Shown: positions 18,116-26,573 of the stretch, one piece after another
How positions within the stretch are numbered: position 1 is the stretch's first letter
Layout: each line of letters begins with the position of its first letter
Assembly (NCBI GenBank): GCA_027343665.1
Contig: DAHWKL010000001.1
Coordinates: forward strand, 254,783-313,293
DNA length: 58,511 nucleotides
Source of the DNA: an archaeon
Lineage (GTDB): Archaea; Nanobdellota; Nanobdellia; Pacearchaeales; GW2011-AR1
Direction of reading: 5' to 3'
Made by a program: the position numbers and the translations under genes
The notes under the pieces: model-generated
Databases searched by the model: none
What the model was told of the DNA's origin: nothing
Seen by the model: the letters and a program-made list of their open reading frames with translations, nothing else

Positions 18116-18828
18116 GCGAAAAATTCAAACGTAGTGACGGAAGAGCGATAGATGAGTTGAGACCAGTTGAAGCTAGAGTGGGAGTTGTTCCCAATGCAGA
18201 TGGAAGTGCAATGTACAGATCAGGTGACACAATAGCAATTGCCGCTGTTTACGGGCCAAAGAAAATGCATCCCCAACACCAGCAGGATCCTTCAAGAGGT
18301 CAGTTAAGATGCGATTACAATATGCTCAGTTTCTCAGTTTCTGAAAGGATAAAACCGGGAAAGAACAGAAGAGCGATGGAAATAAGCGAGATAACAAAAT
18401 GGGCTCTTGAGCCAGTTCTACTTCTCGATAAATATCCAAACCAGGTGATTGATGTTTTCATAGACATAATCCAGGCGGATGCAGGAACAAGATGTGCCGG
18501 AATAAACGCCGCTTCACTTGCATTGGCTCACGCAGGCGTACCCATGAAGAATATGGTTTCAAGTATAGCCGTCGGAAAACTCGACAAAACACTTGTAGTT
18601 GATCTCACAAAAGAAGAGGAAGACTATGAAGAAGGTGAAGGACCCACAGATATACCCATCTCAATGACTCACGATGGAAAAATAACCCATATGCAGCTTG
18701 ACGGAAAGATAAATGCGGAGCAACTGAAAGAAGCAGTTGATCTGGCTAAAGGGGCATGTGAAAAAATATACGAAATACAAAAAAAGGCACTAAAAGATGC
18801 AGTAGATTTCGGAGGGGAGGAAAAATAA
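18112..18828 (+). CDS. rrp41: Exosome RNase PH-like catalytic subunit Rrp41
   Basis: The 238-residue RNase PH-fold protein is the phosphorolytic subunit of the archaeal exosome, degrading RNA from the 3' end and also able to add tails. The family start (KRSDGRAIDELRPVEA), the RNA-binding stretch with RGQLRCDYNMLSFS and the phosphate/metal region with DIIQADAGTRCAGINAA are all present. It is flanked by rrp4 (4-base overlap) and rrp42 (1-base overlap), consistent with coupled synthesis of complex subunits. Confidence 0.95.
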   Translation: MSEKFKRSDGRAIDELRPVEARVGVVPNADGSAMYRSGDTIAIAAVYGPKKMHPQHQQDPSRGQLRCDYNMLSFSVSERIKPGKNRRAMEISEITKWALEPVLLLDKYPNQVIDVFIDIIQADAGTRCAGINAASLALAHAGVPMKNMVSSIAVGKLDKTLVVDLTKEEEDYEEGEGPTDIPISMTHDGKITHMQLDGKINAEQLKEAVDLAKGACEKIYEIQKKALKDAVDFGGEEK

Positions 18829-19637
18829 TGGACAAAGTGATGACCACACCTGAACCAACCGGAGAGAGGATAAGAAGTTATCTGAAGGATGGGAAAAGAT
18901 TCGATGGGAGGAACCTTCTTGGTTTTAGGAGAATAACAATAGACAAAGATGTTTCGAAAAAAGCGGAAGGTTCAGTAAGAGTGAAAATAGGAAAAACTGA
19001 GGTGGTCGTTGGTGTAAAACTTGATGTCTCAGTGCCTTATGCAGATTCTCCAAATAAGGGTAACCTTATGGTCACAGCAGAAATGCTTCCATTGAGCTCC
19101 CAAAGATTTGAATCCGGTCCGCCGAAATTTGATGCGATAGAACTTGGCAGAGTGACTGACAGAGGAATAAGAGAATCAAAATTCATAGAGCTGGAAAAAT
19201 TATGCATAAAAGAAGGAGAAAAAGTATGGACAGTTTTCATTGATGTTTATTCCATAAATGATGATGGGAACCTTATGGATGCAGCGACAATAGGAGCTAT
19301 AGCTGCACTCAAGATAGCAAAAATCCCAAAATATGATGAAGAAAGCGGAAAAGTACTTTATGGGGAGCTTAGCGAAATGGATGTTCCCTTATCTGACAGC
19401 ATGCCAATAGCAGTAAGCGTGCATAAAGTTGGCGACTCACTAATAGTCGATCCGACCAGGCAGGAAGAGGATTTAAGTGAATGCAGAGTAACATTGACGA
19501 ATCATGACGGAGCAATATCTTCTCTTCAAAAAAGCGAATCAAAAGAGCTTGAGATAGAAGAGATGAAAAAGATATTTGACATATCAGAAGAAGTCTCAAG
19601 AAAAATCCTGAAAGAGATTGAAAACAACCTTAAGTAA
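18828..19637 (+). CDS. rrp42: Exosome RNase PH-like subunit Rrp42
   Basis: The 269-residue RNase PH-fold partner of Rrp41 forms the hexameric ring but is normally non-catalytic. Features seen: RSYLKDGKRFDGRNLLGFR near the N-terminus, LGRVTDRGIRESKFIELEKL, and DVYSINDDGNLMDAATIGA. Its start shares the final A of the rrp41 stop codon. It is followed by rpoK, which has its own promoter. Length is typical for Rrp42. Confidence 0.95.
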   Translation: MDKVMTTPEPTGERIRSYLKDGKRFDGRNLLGFRRITIDKDVSKKAEGSVRVKIGKTEVVVGVKLDVSVPYADSPNKGNLMVTAEMLPLSSQRFESGPPKFDAIELGRVTDRGIRESKFIELEKLCIKEGEKVWTVFIDVYSINDDGNLMDAATIGAIAALKIAKIPKYDEESGKVLYGELSEMDVPLSDSMPIAVSVHKVGDSLIVDPTRQEEDLSECRVTLTNHDGAISSLQKSESKELEIEEMKKIFDISEEVSRKILKEIENNLK

Positions 19638-19668
19638 GCTTTTAAAACACAAAAAAATTAATATTAAT

Positions 19669-20061
19669 ATGACAAAAGAAGTTTTCACAAAATATGAAAG
19701 AGCAAGGATACTCGGGGCAAGAGCTCTCCAGATTGCAATGAATGCACCATTGTTGATAAAGATAAAAAAAGAGGATCTCGAAGTCATAAACTTCGACGCT
19801 CTAAAGATTGCAGAGATAGAATTCGAATCTGATGTCCTTCCGATTTCTGTCCATAAGCCAATGCCGAAAAAGAAGGAAGGCGCTCTCAAGAGACTTAAAG
19901 CTCCGCAAGTGAACGATGAGAAAAAAGAGGAAAGTGAGGAAAAAATTGAGAAGGAAATAATTGAAGAAGGAGAAATCATGGAACTTGCACAGCCCGATGA
20001 TGAAGAGGCTGAAGAAGCTGCAGGAAATGAAAGTGCAGGCGAAGACCCCGGTGAAGATTAA
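19669..20061 (+). CDS. rpoK: RNA polymerase subunit K (Rpo6/RpoK) with long acidic tail
   Basis: The 130-residue protein begins at ATG 19669, about 25 bases after a TATA-like TTTTAAAA. Residues 1-65 are the RpoK/Rpb6 core (FTKYERARILGARALQIAMN, then ALKIAEIEFESDVLPISVHK), which stabilises the RNA polymerase assembly. Archaeal RpoK is usually only 55-70 residues. Here a tail of about 60 residues, rich in Glu, Lys and Asp, follows. The function of the tail is unknown. Placement beside enolase is a known archaeal arrangement. Confidence 0.9.
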   Translation: MTKEVFTKYERARILGARALQIAMNAPLLIKIKKEDLEVINFDALKIAEIEFESDVLPISVHKPMPKKKEGALKRLKAPQVNDEKKEESEEKIEKEIIEEGEIMELAQPDDEEAEEAAGNESAGEDPGED

Positions 20062-20124
20062 CTAAAGTTGCATAAGAGCTCAGGAATTCTAAACATTTAT
20101 TAATGTCTTTTGCTTTTTTTCCGT

Positions 20125-21288
20125 ATGATTATAAAAGAGGTCACGGGGAAGATAATAAAAGATTCCAGGGGGGACCAAACCGTCGAGGTTTCAATAAAAA
20201 CTGACGCCGGAAGATTCAGCGCTTCAGCCCCAAACGGAAAATCAAAAGGGAAATACGAGTCTAAACCTTATATAAAATCAATCTCAAAAGATATAGAATC
20301 TCTTGAAAAATTATCGGATTATTTCTCTGAGGAATATTTTGAAAAGTTCGATGACCTGATGAGACTTGAGGATATAGTGAAAGGCCATATAGGGGCAAAT
20401 ACCCTTTTTGCGTTTGAATCCGCCGTACTTAAAGCGATATCAAAAGAACAGAAAAAAGAGATATGGGAACTCATAAACCCAAACCAAAGAAAATTCCCGC
20501 GATTTGTCGGAAACTCGATAGGTGGAGGATTGCATTCAGAAACAAACAAAAAACCGGACTTTCAGGAGTTCCTCCTCATTCCGGATTCAAATTTGCCGTC
20601 AGATAACTTCCGGATTAATCTTGAAGCAAAAGATAAAGAAAGGTATATCCTCAAATCCAAGGATTCAAAATTCAATGAGAAAAAAAATGATGAGAATGCC
20701 TGGGTGACTTCTCTCAATGAAAAGGAAGTTCTTGAAATACTTTCAGAACTGAAAATCCCGTTCGGGATAGACGCCGCAACTTCAACTTTCTACAAGAGAA
20801 AAAAATACCATTATAAGAATCCTCCCCTGGATAGGACACCTGAAGAGCAACTGATGTATATGAAGAATCTCCTAAAAAATTTCAATATGCTTTATGTAGA
20901 GGATCCGTTTGATGAAGAAGATTTTGAGAGTTTTGCGAAACTGCTTAAGGCTTTCCCCGGCACACTTATCGTCGGTGATGATCTTACCGTGACAAATTAC
21001 AAAAGGCTGGATAAAGCAATAGAAATGAAATCTATAAATGCATTGATTGTAAAACCTAATCAGAATGGGTCATTGATTGAAGTCTCACGTGTAGTTGAAC
21101 TTGCAAAGTCAAAAGATATAAAGACTGTATTTTCACATAGGAGCGGAGAGACAAAAGAAGATATAATCGCCGACCTTGCTTTCGGATTCGGAGCTGATTT
21201 CCTTAAATGCGGAATAACCGGGAAGGAAAGAGAAGTTAAGATAAAAAGATTGATTGATATTGAGAAAAGCCTGAAGAAGAAAAATTAA
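20125..21288 (+). CDS. eno: Enolase (divergent, short)
   Basis: The 387-residue protein converts 2-phosphoglycerate to phosphoenolpyruvate. Family motifs are seen in order: KDSRGDQTVEVSI, the mobile loop in altered form (APNGKSKGKYE), a His in GGLHSETN, QEF, DEN (for the usual DEGGF), metal ligands in GIDAAT, YVEDPF and VGDDL, the catalytic Lys in IVKPNQ, SHRSGET, and a final Lys in LKCGI. It is 30-40 residues shorter than usual. The start at ATG 20125 is chosen because a TATA-like ACATTTATTA lies about 27 bases before it. Likely active, but the altered loops allow an enolase-like paralogue. Confidence 0.85.
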   Translation: MIIKEVTGKIIKDSRGDQTVEVSIKTDAGRFSASAPNGKSKGKYESKPYIKSISKDIESLEKLSDYFSEEYFEKFDDLMRLEDIVKGHIGANTLFAFESAVLKAISKEQKKEIWELINPNQRKFPRFVGNSIGGGLHSETNKKPDFQEFLLIPDSNLPSDNFRINLEAKDKERYILKSKDSKFNEKKNDENAWVTSLNEKEVLEILSELKIPFGIDAATSTFYKRKKYHYKNPPLDRTPEEQLMYMKNLLKNFNMLYVEDPFDEEDFESFAKLLKAFPGTLIVGDDLTVTNYKRLDKAIEMKSINALIVKPNQNGSLIEVSRVVELAKSKDIKTVFSHRSGETKEDIIADLAFGFGADFLKCGITGKEREVKIKRLIDIEKSLKKKN

Positions 21289-21418
21289 AATCATTTCTGC
21301 CCGACTCTGACATTTTTAATAAACATTTGGGTTTTTCAGTTAAAATTCTCAGCGGAGCGTCAGGACAAATTTCAATTCATAACGATTAATTATTAAATTT
21401 TCAAGCAATGGTTATGAT

Positions 21419-22210
21419 ATGAAGATAAATCAGGAAAGAGTTGACAAAATCGGAGCAGATCTTGAAAGAAAATATCTTTGGTGGTTCCTGAAGAACCTGA
21501 AAGTTTTTGGTGAAGAAAATCTTAAAGGTATTAATGAAAAGAGAATTCTTTACCTGCCAAACCACCTAAGCCATTTTGATTATGTAATAATACCTTACAT
21601 TCTGAACCGCAATAGAATAAGACACCCTGCAATAATTGCCGGAAAAAATCTTGACCATTGGCCTGCCAATGAATTAATTTCAGAAGAGACTGGCGCTGTT
21701 TTTGTCGATAGGAAAAATATCATGAAGAGGTATATTGGTGAAAGAGAAAGGAAAAAACTAAAGAGAAATATAGAGGAGATAGTATCAGAAGAGAGAGACC
21801 TGATGATATTCATAGAAGGTGGAAGGGTCCATAAAAATGGAGAAATCATGAAAAACCCTAAAAGCGGTTACACAAAGAATTATTTTCATGAGATAAAAAG
21901 ACAAAACAAAAACCTTGATGATTATTACGCTGTGAACATAGCTGTCAATTACGAACCTTATACAATTGAAAAGCCCTTCTCCGATGCGATAAGATTCTTC
22001 AAGGAAAAATTTTTTCCATTATATTTCGGACTGGATGTTTTTGCGATACTTTCACAGCCTTTTCGGGCAAAGCCCATAGCTCATGTAAACTTCGGAGAAC
22101 CTTATCCGCTAGGAGAATTCATAAAAAAACAGGATTACAAGGGGCTTATTGATTTCGCCGCGGGGGATGTGAGAAGACTATACGAGGAAATATCTTTGGA
22201 ACAAATCTGA
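21419..22210 (+). CDS. PlsC/PlsB-like acyltransferase (LPLAT superfamily)
   Basis: The 263-residue protein has the LPLAT HX4D motif as NHLSHFD (His49, Asp54) and a block II/III-like IEGGR (Glu132-Arg135), with FVDRKN between. These are hallmarks of glycerophosphate or lysophospholipid acyltransferases, which transfer fatty acyl groups to glycerol phosphates. Archaeal membranes are normally ether-isoprenoid, so the substrate is unclear. No clear membrane helices; probably peripheral membrane. It starts at ATG 21419 about 25 bases after TATTAAATTTT. Family is firm, substrate unknown. Confidence 0.8.
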   Translation: MKINQERVDKIGADLERKYLWWFLKNLKVFGEENLKGINEKRILYLPNHLSHFDYVIIPYILNRNRIRHPAIIAGKNLDHWPANELISEETGAVFVDRKNIMKRYIGERERKKLKRNIEEIVSEERDLMIFIEGGRVHKNGEIMKNPKSGYTKNYFHEIKRQNKNLDDYYAVNIAVNYEPYTIEKPFSDAIRFFKEKFFPLYFGLDVFAILSQPFRAKPIAHVNFGEPYPLGEFIKKQDYKGLIDFAAGDVRRLYEEISLEQI

Positions 22211-22225
22211 AAAATCAGAAACCGC

Positions 22226-22299
22226 ATAATTTATAAACCAACATTTCCCAGTATTTTCATAAGGCCTTAGAGCCGATCTATCTCCGAAAGGAGAGATAA
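22226..22299 (+). promoter_or_regulatory. Promoter and structured leader of the eS19 operon
   Basis: An AATTTATAAA box at about 22227-22236 would start RNA near 22255, leaving a leader of about 50 bases, unlike the leaderless neighbours. In it, TCTCC (22281-22285), loop GAAA and GGAGA (22290-22294) form a hairpin. Its 3' arm contains the Shine-Dalgarno-like GGAGAG, 12-13 bases before the ATG at 22308. Folding could hide the ribosome site and provide autoregulation. Confidence 0.5.
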
Positions 22300-22307
22300 G
22301 AATCAAA

Positions 22308-22733
22308 ATGGCATCGATATACGAGATGAATCCGCACGAATATAATCTTAAGCTAGCTGAAGCTCTTAAGAAAGTTCCTGAATTCGATCAACCGGAATGG
22401 TCAAGGCTTGTCAAGTCCGGACCTTCAAAGGAAAGGCCCATAAATGATCCCGACTTCTGGTACAAAAGAGCAGCAAGCATTCTCAGAAATGTTTACAAGA
22501 AAAAGATAGTCGGTGTCAACAGGTTAAGGACAAAATATGGTTCCAAGAAAAATAGAGGAATGAAACCGGAAAGGTTCATGAAATCCGGCGGGAAAATAAT
22601 AAGAACGATTCTCCAGCAATCTGATAAAGCCGGCTTCACAGAGATAGCGAAGAACATAAAAGATGTCAGAAGCAGAAAGCCTGGAAGACAAATGACAAAG
22701 AAAGGAAAAGAATTCCTGGAGGCCATAAACTGA
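22308..22733 (+). CDS. rps19e: 30S ribosomal protein eS19
   Basis: The 141-residue small-subunit protein shows typical eS19 features: an N-terminal ALKKVPEFDQPEW segment, DFWYKRAASILRNVY, VGVNRLRTKYG and a C-terminal GRQMTKKGKEFLE. Length is normal. It is first in an eS19-eL39-eL31 operon, with its stop overlapping the eL39 start by 1 base. Its leader contains a possible regulatory hairpin. Confidence 0.95.
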   Translation: MASIYEMNPHEYNLKLAEALKKVPEFDQPEWSRLVKSGPSKERPINDPDFWYKRAASILRNVYKKKIVGVNRLRTKYGSKKNRGMKPERFMKSGGKIIRTILQQSDKAGFTEIAKNIKDVRSRKPGRQMTKKGKEFLEAIN

Positions 22734-22936
22734 TGGGAATCAGATATAAAGGCAAAAAAGAAAAGCTATCTAAATTAGGAAGGAAGACAAAATGGGCTCC
22801 GTTCTGGTCAGTCCTTAAAAAATACGGTCCTGGGAAAAAAATCCATCCTTCGGCCATGACAAGACAGAAAAGATCATGGAGAAGAACAAAACTCCACGTT
22901 AAACCTGGGATAAGGAGAAAATCACACTTCGGATAA
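22733..22936 (+). CDS. rpl39e: 50S ribosomal protein eL39
   Basis: The 67-residue, very basic protein lines the exit tunnel of the large subunit in archaea and eukaryotes. The core KLGRKTKWAPFWSVLKK and the signature C-terminal segment RQKRSWRRTKLHV are present. It is slightly longer than the usual 50 residues at both ends. It sits between eS19 (1-base overlap) and eL31 (1-base gap). Confidence 0.92.
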   Translation: MGIRYKGKKEKLSKLGRKTKWAPFWSVLKKYGPGKKIHPSAMTRQKRSWRRTKLHVKPGIRRKSHFG

Positions 22937-22937
22937 A

Positions 22938-23534
22938 ATGGCAAAGAAAGAAGAAGTCAAAGAAGAAAAAATCGAAAGAGAATATATCATACCTTTAAGA
23001 GAAAAGGGCAGAGTCGTCCCAAGATACAAAAAAACCCCAAAAGCAATAAGGACGGTGAAAGAGTTTCTTTTAAGGCACATGAAAGTAAGAGACGGAGACT
23101 CAAACAGCATAAGAATAGATAGCTACCTAAATGAACAACTCTGGATGAGAGGGATAAAAAATCCGCCATACAAGGTGAAAGTGAAAGCTGTAAAAGAAGG
23201 TGATGTGGTCAGGGTATATTCAGCTGATCTTCCTCAGAATATAAAATTCAAAAAAGCAAGAGAAGAAAAAATAGAGGAAAAGGCAAAAGAAGAACTTGAA
23301 AAGAAAAAAACCCTGATGGAGAAAGCAAGAGAGACCATGAAAGGAAAAGGAGAAGAGAAAAAAGCTGATGAAGAGAAAAAAGAAGAAACTGAAAAAGAAA
23401 AATCCTCGCAAGTTGCCGAAGAAACTATTGAGAAAGAAAGTGCTAAAGCAATGAAACACACTGCAAAGACAAATCTCCAGAAACAGAAAGGAATGGAAAG
23501 AAAAGGTTACGACGCGACCTCAAGGGGACATTAA
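22938..23534 (+). CDS. rpl31e: 50S ribosomal protein eL31 with long charged C-terminal tail
   Basis: Residues about 12-98 match eL31 (EREYIIPLREKGRVVPRYKK, KTPKAIRTVKEFLLRHMKV, and a final VVRVYSADLP), a protein at the tunnel exit of the large subunit. The family is normally about 80-95 residues; here about 100 more residues follow, nearly all Lys/Glu/Ala and probably one long helix or a disordered tail. It is third in the eS19-eL39-eL31 operon. The eIF6 gene that often follows in other archaea is absent. Confidence 0.93.
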   Translation: MAKKEEVKEEKIEREYIIPLREKGRVVPRYKKTPKAIRTVKEFLLRHMKVRDGDSNSIRIDSYLNEQLWMRGIKNPPYKVKVKAVKEGDVVRVYSADLPQNIKFKKAREEKIEEKAKEELEKKKTLMEKARETMKGKGEEKKADEEKKEETEKEKSSQVAEETIEKESAKAMKHTAKTNLQKQKGMERKGYDATSRGH

Positions 23535-23656
23535 TTTTTCTGAATTTTTCCGGCCTTTTGGCGAGAAAAAATTTTGGTGAAGATTGGTATAAAATTCAAA
23601 GTTATTTTTATGCACTTTTGGTATGATAATTCAATTAAATTTGTGATGGGCAAAGA

Positions 23657-24334
23657 TTATTTCAAAACTTTCCCTGTCTCGAGGTACCACAAATACAAAT
23701 CAAGCTCTCCGAGATGAAGACCTGACCGGCGCGAGATCTCGCGCAGTACATTCTCGATCTCAAGATATTTTTTAGGCGTCAGACTCTTGCTTTTTGGTTC
23801 TTCTATCAAATTGTGCTTCACAAGGAGGTCAATTATGTGAAAATCGATTATCGCGAGATTTTTGTAGCCGATGTTTCGGAGAAAGTGCGAAGCCTCTTTC
23901 ATCCCGACGCCCTTTATATTTTTCACTATCCACTCTCTCAGAATAAGGTCATCATCAATTTCCTTCAGCATCTTTATGAGCTCATCTTTTTTTGCTCTTG
24001 ACTCTACAACATACCTTGCTCTTGCGTTCGGAAACCTGTGGCCTAGTTCGGCGAGTTTTTTTGCCAAATCCCCTTCATTAAGATTGAAAAAACCGTCTCC
24101 TATTGCATTCTGAATTTTCATCCCGCCTGTGGCGGAGAAATTTGCAGTCATGAAACAAAAGCAAAGTTCGCTGAAGATTCCCTCAGAACCAGAAGATCTG
24201 ACAGATTCAAATTCTTTCATCCTTTGATCAATCGTTGATTTTATGGGGTGACCCTTAAGATGGTTTATATCTTCAAGAATTGGCTCGAATTCTTTCTCTC
24301 TTTTTTTATTTGAAGGGAAAAGTGATGATTGCAT
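23657..24334 (-). CDS. ogg: N-glycosylase/DNA lyase, Ogg2 type
   Basis: The 225-residue helix-hairpin-helix glycosylase is of archaeal Ogg2 type and removes 8-oxoguanine from DNA with beta-lyase activity. The catalytic Lys lies in GVGMKEASHFLRNIG and the catalytic Asp in LAIIDFHIIDLL. The C-terminus, containing YLWYLETGKV, is typical. It heads a reverse-strand set of small genes including peroxiredoxin and Nth, a coherent oxidative-damage group. The start is ATG 24334; a TATA-like AAAATATAAA lies about 25 bases upstream. Confidence 0.9.
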   Translation of the reverse strand: MQSSLFPSNKKREKEFEPILEDINHLKGHPIKSTIDQRMKEFESVRSSGSEGIFSELCFCFMTANFSATGGMKIQNAIGDGFFNLNEGDLAKKLAELGHRFPNARARYVVESRAKKDELIKMLKEIDDDLILREWIVKNIKGVGMKEASHFLRNIGYKNLAIIDFHIIDLLVKHNLIEEPKSKSLTPKKYLEIENVLREISRRSGLHLGELDLYLWYLETGKVLK

Positions 24335-24379
24335 CTTATAATCCCGCTGAAACAGTTTTTATATTTTGGGAACCTAAAG

Positions 24380-24682
24380 TTATCTAAGGCCAAGTAACCT
24401 CAGGAATCTCTTTTCAGATTCAGAGTCTAATGGAGTTGCAAGACTCCTTCCTTTTGATTCCCGAAATCTAGCCTCAGATTCGGTTGGACCATTAGAATAA
24501 ACAATATCACCTTTCACTCCTTTTATTAAAGGGCGTAATCTTTCGGAAACTTCTTCCAGCGTGCTAAACTCAATTGAAACTTTACTTTCAAAATTTCCTT
24601 TGCTCCCCCGCGCATAATTGTATTCAAGTACAGCACAATAGAAATTATCTGCCTTATAATACCTTAAAGATTGTTTTTCCAT
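24380..24682 (-). CDS. Unknown 100-residue protein
   Basis: A soluble protein with a Lys/Arg-rich character, starting at ATG 24682 and lying between peroxiredoxin and Ogg2 on the same strand. The first half looks alpha/beta (YCAVLEYNYA, then KVSIEFSTLEEV). The C-terminus is helical and ends RFLRLLGLR. There are no membrane segments and no known motif. The reading frame and spacing support a real gene; no function is proposed. Confidence 0.6.
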   Translation of the reverse strand: MEKQSLRYYKADNFYCAVLEYNYARGSKGNFESKVSIEFSTLEEVSERLRPLIKGVKGDIVYSNGPTESEARFRESKGRSLATPLDSESEKRFLRLLGLR

Positions 24683-24716
24683 TTTAATAATGGAACAAAA
24701 GAGTTATTAAATTTTC

Positions 24717-25172
24717 CTAATAAGATTCTTTGATCTCCTTGAGTTTTTTCAATACTTCTCCGGCATGGCCTAAAGGTTTCACACTTTTCCATGAGAAAGC
24801 AAGTTCACCTTCGGGATTTATCAAAAAGGTCGAACGCATGACCCCCTCAAACTCTTTTCCGTACATTTTCTTCTTTCCCCAAGCTCCGAACTGGTTTATC
24901 ACTTTTTTTTCTTTGTCCGAAAGAAGATTCAATTTCAACTTTTCTTTATCATAAAAATTACAATGACTATCCTCTGAATCTGGGCTTATCCCAAGAACAA
25001 CTGCGCCTTCTTTCGCAAATCCCGGAAGTTCTCTTGAGAATTCGTGCGCTTCAATCGTGCAGCCGGGAGTCATATCCTTAGGATAAAAATAAACAATGAC
25101 CCATTTTCCCCTGAAACCTGCAAGTGAAACCAGCTTCCCATCTTTATCCGGCAATGTAAATTCAGTTTTCAT
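24717..25172 (-). CDS. bcp: Peroxiredoxin, Bcp/PrxQ type
   Basis: The 151-residue thiol peroxidase reduces hydrogen peroxide and organic peroxides. The peroxidatic Cys38 sits in YPKDMTPGCTIEAHEF. The usual resolving Cys five residues later is missing, but Cys71 (DSHCNF) is at a position used by some PrxQ proteins, so an atypical 2-Cys mechanism is possible. MRSTFLI and the FRGKWVIVYFYP strand are typical. It lies between Nth and Ogg2 on the same strand. Confidence 0.92.
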   Translation of the reverse strand: MKTEFTLPDKDGKLVSLAGFRGKWVIVYFYPKDMTPGCTIEAHEFSRELPGFAKEGAVVLGISPDSEDSHCNFYDKEKLKLNLLSDKEKKVINQFGAWGKKKMYGKEFEGVMRSTFLINPEGELAFSWKSVKPLGHAGEVLKKLKEIKESY

Positions 25173-25233
25173 GCATCAATAGAACATCTTACATATTTAA
25201 ATTTTATGAACATATGAAAAAAATTACATGGGA

Positions 25234-25848
25234 CTATTCAATCTTTTTTATCTCATCAAGAAACCTGTTTTTTTCCGACAGCGAAGTGTAAGTTTTTCCG
25301 AATCGGACAAGTGCAGGATTCACACGACTCCAGATATTTTTTGGAAACAATTCTTTCAATTCACGCTCAATCAATTCCTGTTTGTCTGAGTCAGCCCATC
25401 CAAGATAATTAGAAATATAAGTCACATGCGTATCAACACCAAGGGCATCGTGATCGAATTCGGAGAGAAAAACATTGGCGGTTTTCCTTCCAACCCCCGG
25501 AAGTTCAGTCATCCTTTCAATTGAGTCAGGAATTTTTGAATTGAAATTTTTAACAAGATCCTGAGCACATTTCACGATATTTTTGGATTTGTTCTGGAAG
25601 AAATTTACGGGATTTATCACTTTTTCAACTTCTTTAGGATCTGCTTTTGAAAGTTTATCTGCCGTCGGGAATTTCTCGAAAAGCCTTTTGCATACCTCTA
25701 TGACTGTTTCATCTCTTGTTCTTGCCGAAAGGACTATTGCGATCAAAGTCTGGAACGGAGAATCCCATCCTTCAGCTGCGAGCCTCATCTTTTTCCCCAT
25801 AGATTCAATTCTTTCAAGTTGTTTAATCGCTCTTTCACGCGGGAACAT
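25234..25848 (-). CDS. nth: Endonuclease III (Nth) lacking the Fe-S cluster
   Basis: The 204-residue HhH-GPD glycosylase/AP lyase acts on oxidised pyrimidines. The catalytic Lys is in ELPGVGRKTANVFLS and the Asp in LGVDTHVTYI, with ILSARTRDETV upstream. The C-terminal four-cysteine Fe-S motif normal for Nth is absent: the protein ends shortly after FGKTYTSLSEKNRF with no cysteines. Fe-S-less variants are known in the superfamily. It diverges from AlkD with a short shared promoter region. Confidence 0.9.
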   Translation of the reverse strand: MFPRERAIKQLERIESMGKKMRLAAEGWDSPFQTLIAIVLSARTRDETVIEVCKRLFEKFPTADKLSKADPKEVEKVINPVNFFQNKSKNIVKCAQDLVKNFNSKIPDSIERMTELPGVGRKTANVFLSEFDHDALGVDTHVTYISNYLGWADSDKQELIERELKELFPKNIWSRVNPALVRFGKTYTSLSEKNRFLDEIKKIE

Positions 25849-25880
25849 AGATTTTTAACGGGAATTTGCTATAAAAATTT

Positions 25881-26573
25881 ATGTTGGACGAGCTCTTAGA
25901 AGAAATACAAAAATTATATTCAAAAGAAAGGTCTGAAAAGGCAAAAAGATTCTTCAAGACAGGCAAAGGAGAATACAGTGAAAGTGATATTTTCCTAGGG
26001 TTGACAGTTCCAGAAGAAAGGAAAATCGCATCAAAATACGCGGGACTCTCCATTTCAAATGTCCAGAAGCTCCTAGATTCTAAGATTCACGAGCATCGGA
26101 TGATAGCAGGAATTGTGATGAACATCAAATCTAAAGATAAACCAGAAGAAATGTTTAACCTGTATATGAAAAATGCAAAAAGATTCAACAATTGGGACTT
26201 GGTTGACATGACTGCCGCTGAAATATCCGGAAAATTCCTCTTAAACAAAAGCAGGAGAATTCTTTATGACCTCGCCAAGTCTAAGAACATTTGGGAGAGA
26301 AGAATTGCTATAGTCTCAACTTACACTTTCATAAAAAACGGTGAATTCGGTGACACACTCAAGATATCTGAGATACTTTTCAATGATAAAGAAGATCTCA
26401 TACATAAAGCAACAGGCTGGATGCTCAGAGAAGTCGGAAAAAGGGAGATTGAGATACTGAAAGATTTCCTGCAAACAAATTACGGGAAAATCCCACGCAC
26501 AACCCTGCGTTATGCGATAGAAAGATTTCCGAAAAATGAGAAGGAGAAATTTCTTAGGGGGAAGTTTGAATGA
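25881..26573 (+). CDS. DNA alkylation repair protein, AlkD-like
   Basis: The 230-residue HEAT-repeat protein is of the AlkC/AlkD family, which removes cationic alkylated bases such as 3-methyladenine. The conserved catalytic-site segment NNWDLVD (Trp and Asp) is present, as are the helical repeats with WERRIAIVSTYTFI and HKATGWMLREVGKR. Length is typical. Its stop overlaps the next gene (radical SAM) by 4 bases, so the two are coupled. It faces away from nth. Confidence 0.9.
   Translation: MLDELLEEIQKLYSKERSEKAKRFFKTGKGEYSESDIFLGLTVPEERKIASKYAGLSISNVQKLLDSKIHEHRMIAGIVMNIKSKDKPEEMFNLYMKNAKRFNNWDLVDMTAAEISGKFLLNKSRRILYDLAKSKNIWERRIAIVSTYTFIKNGEFGDTLKISEILFNDKEDLIHKATGWMLREVGKREIEILKDFLQTNYGKIPRTTLRYAIERFPKNEKEKFLRGKFE

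Noticed and set aside
24123-24135. Hairpin CCGCC-TGT-GGCGG
   Set aside because: It lies within the ogg2 coding region and encodes conserved-looking Gly/Ala residues, so it is explained by coding.
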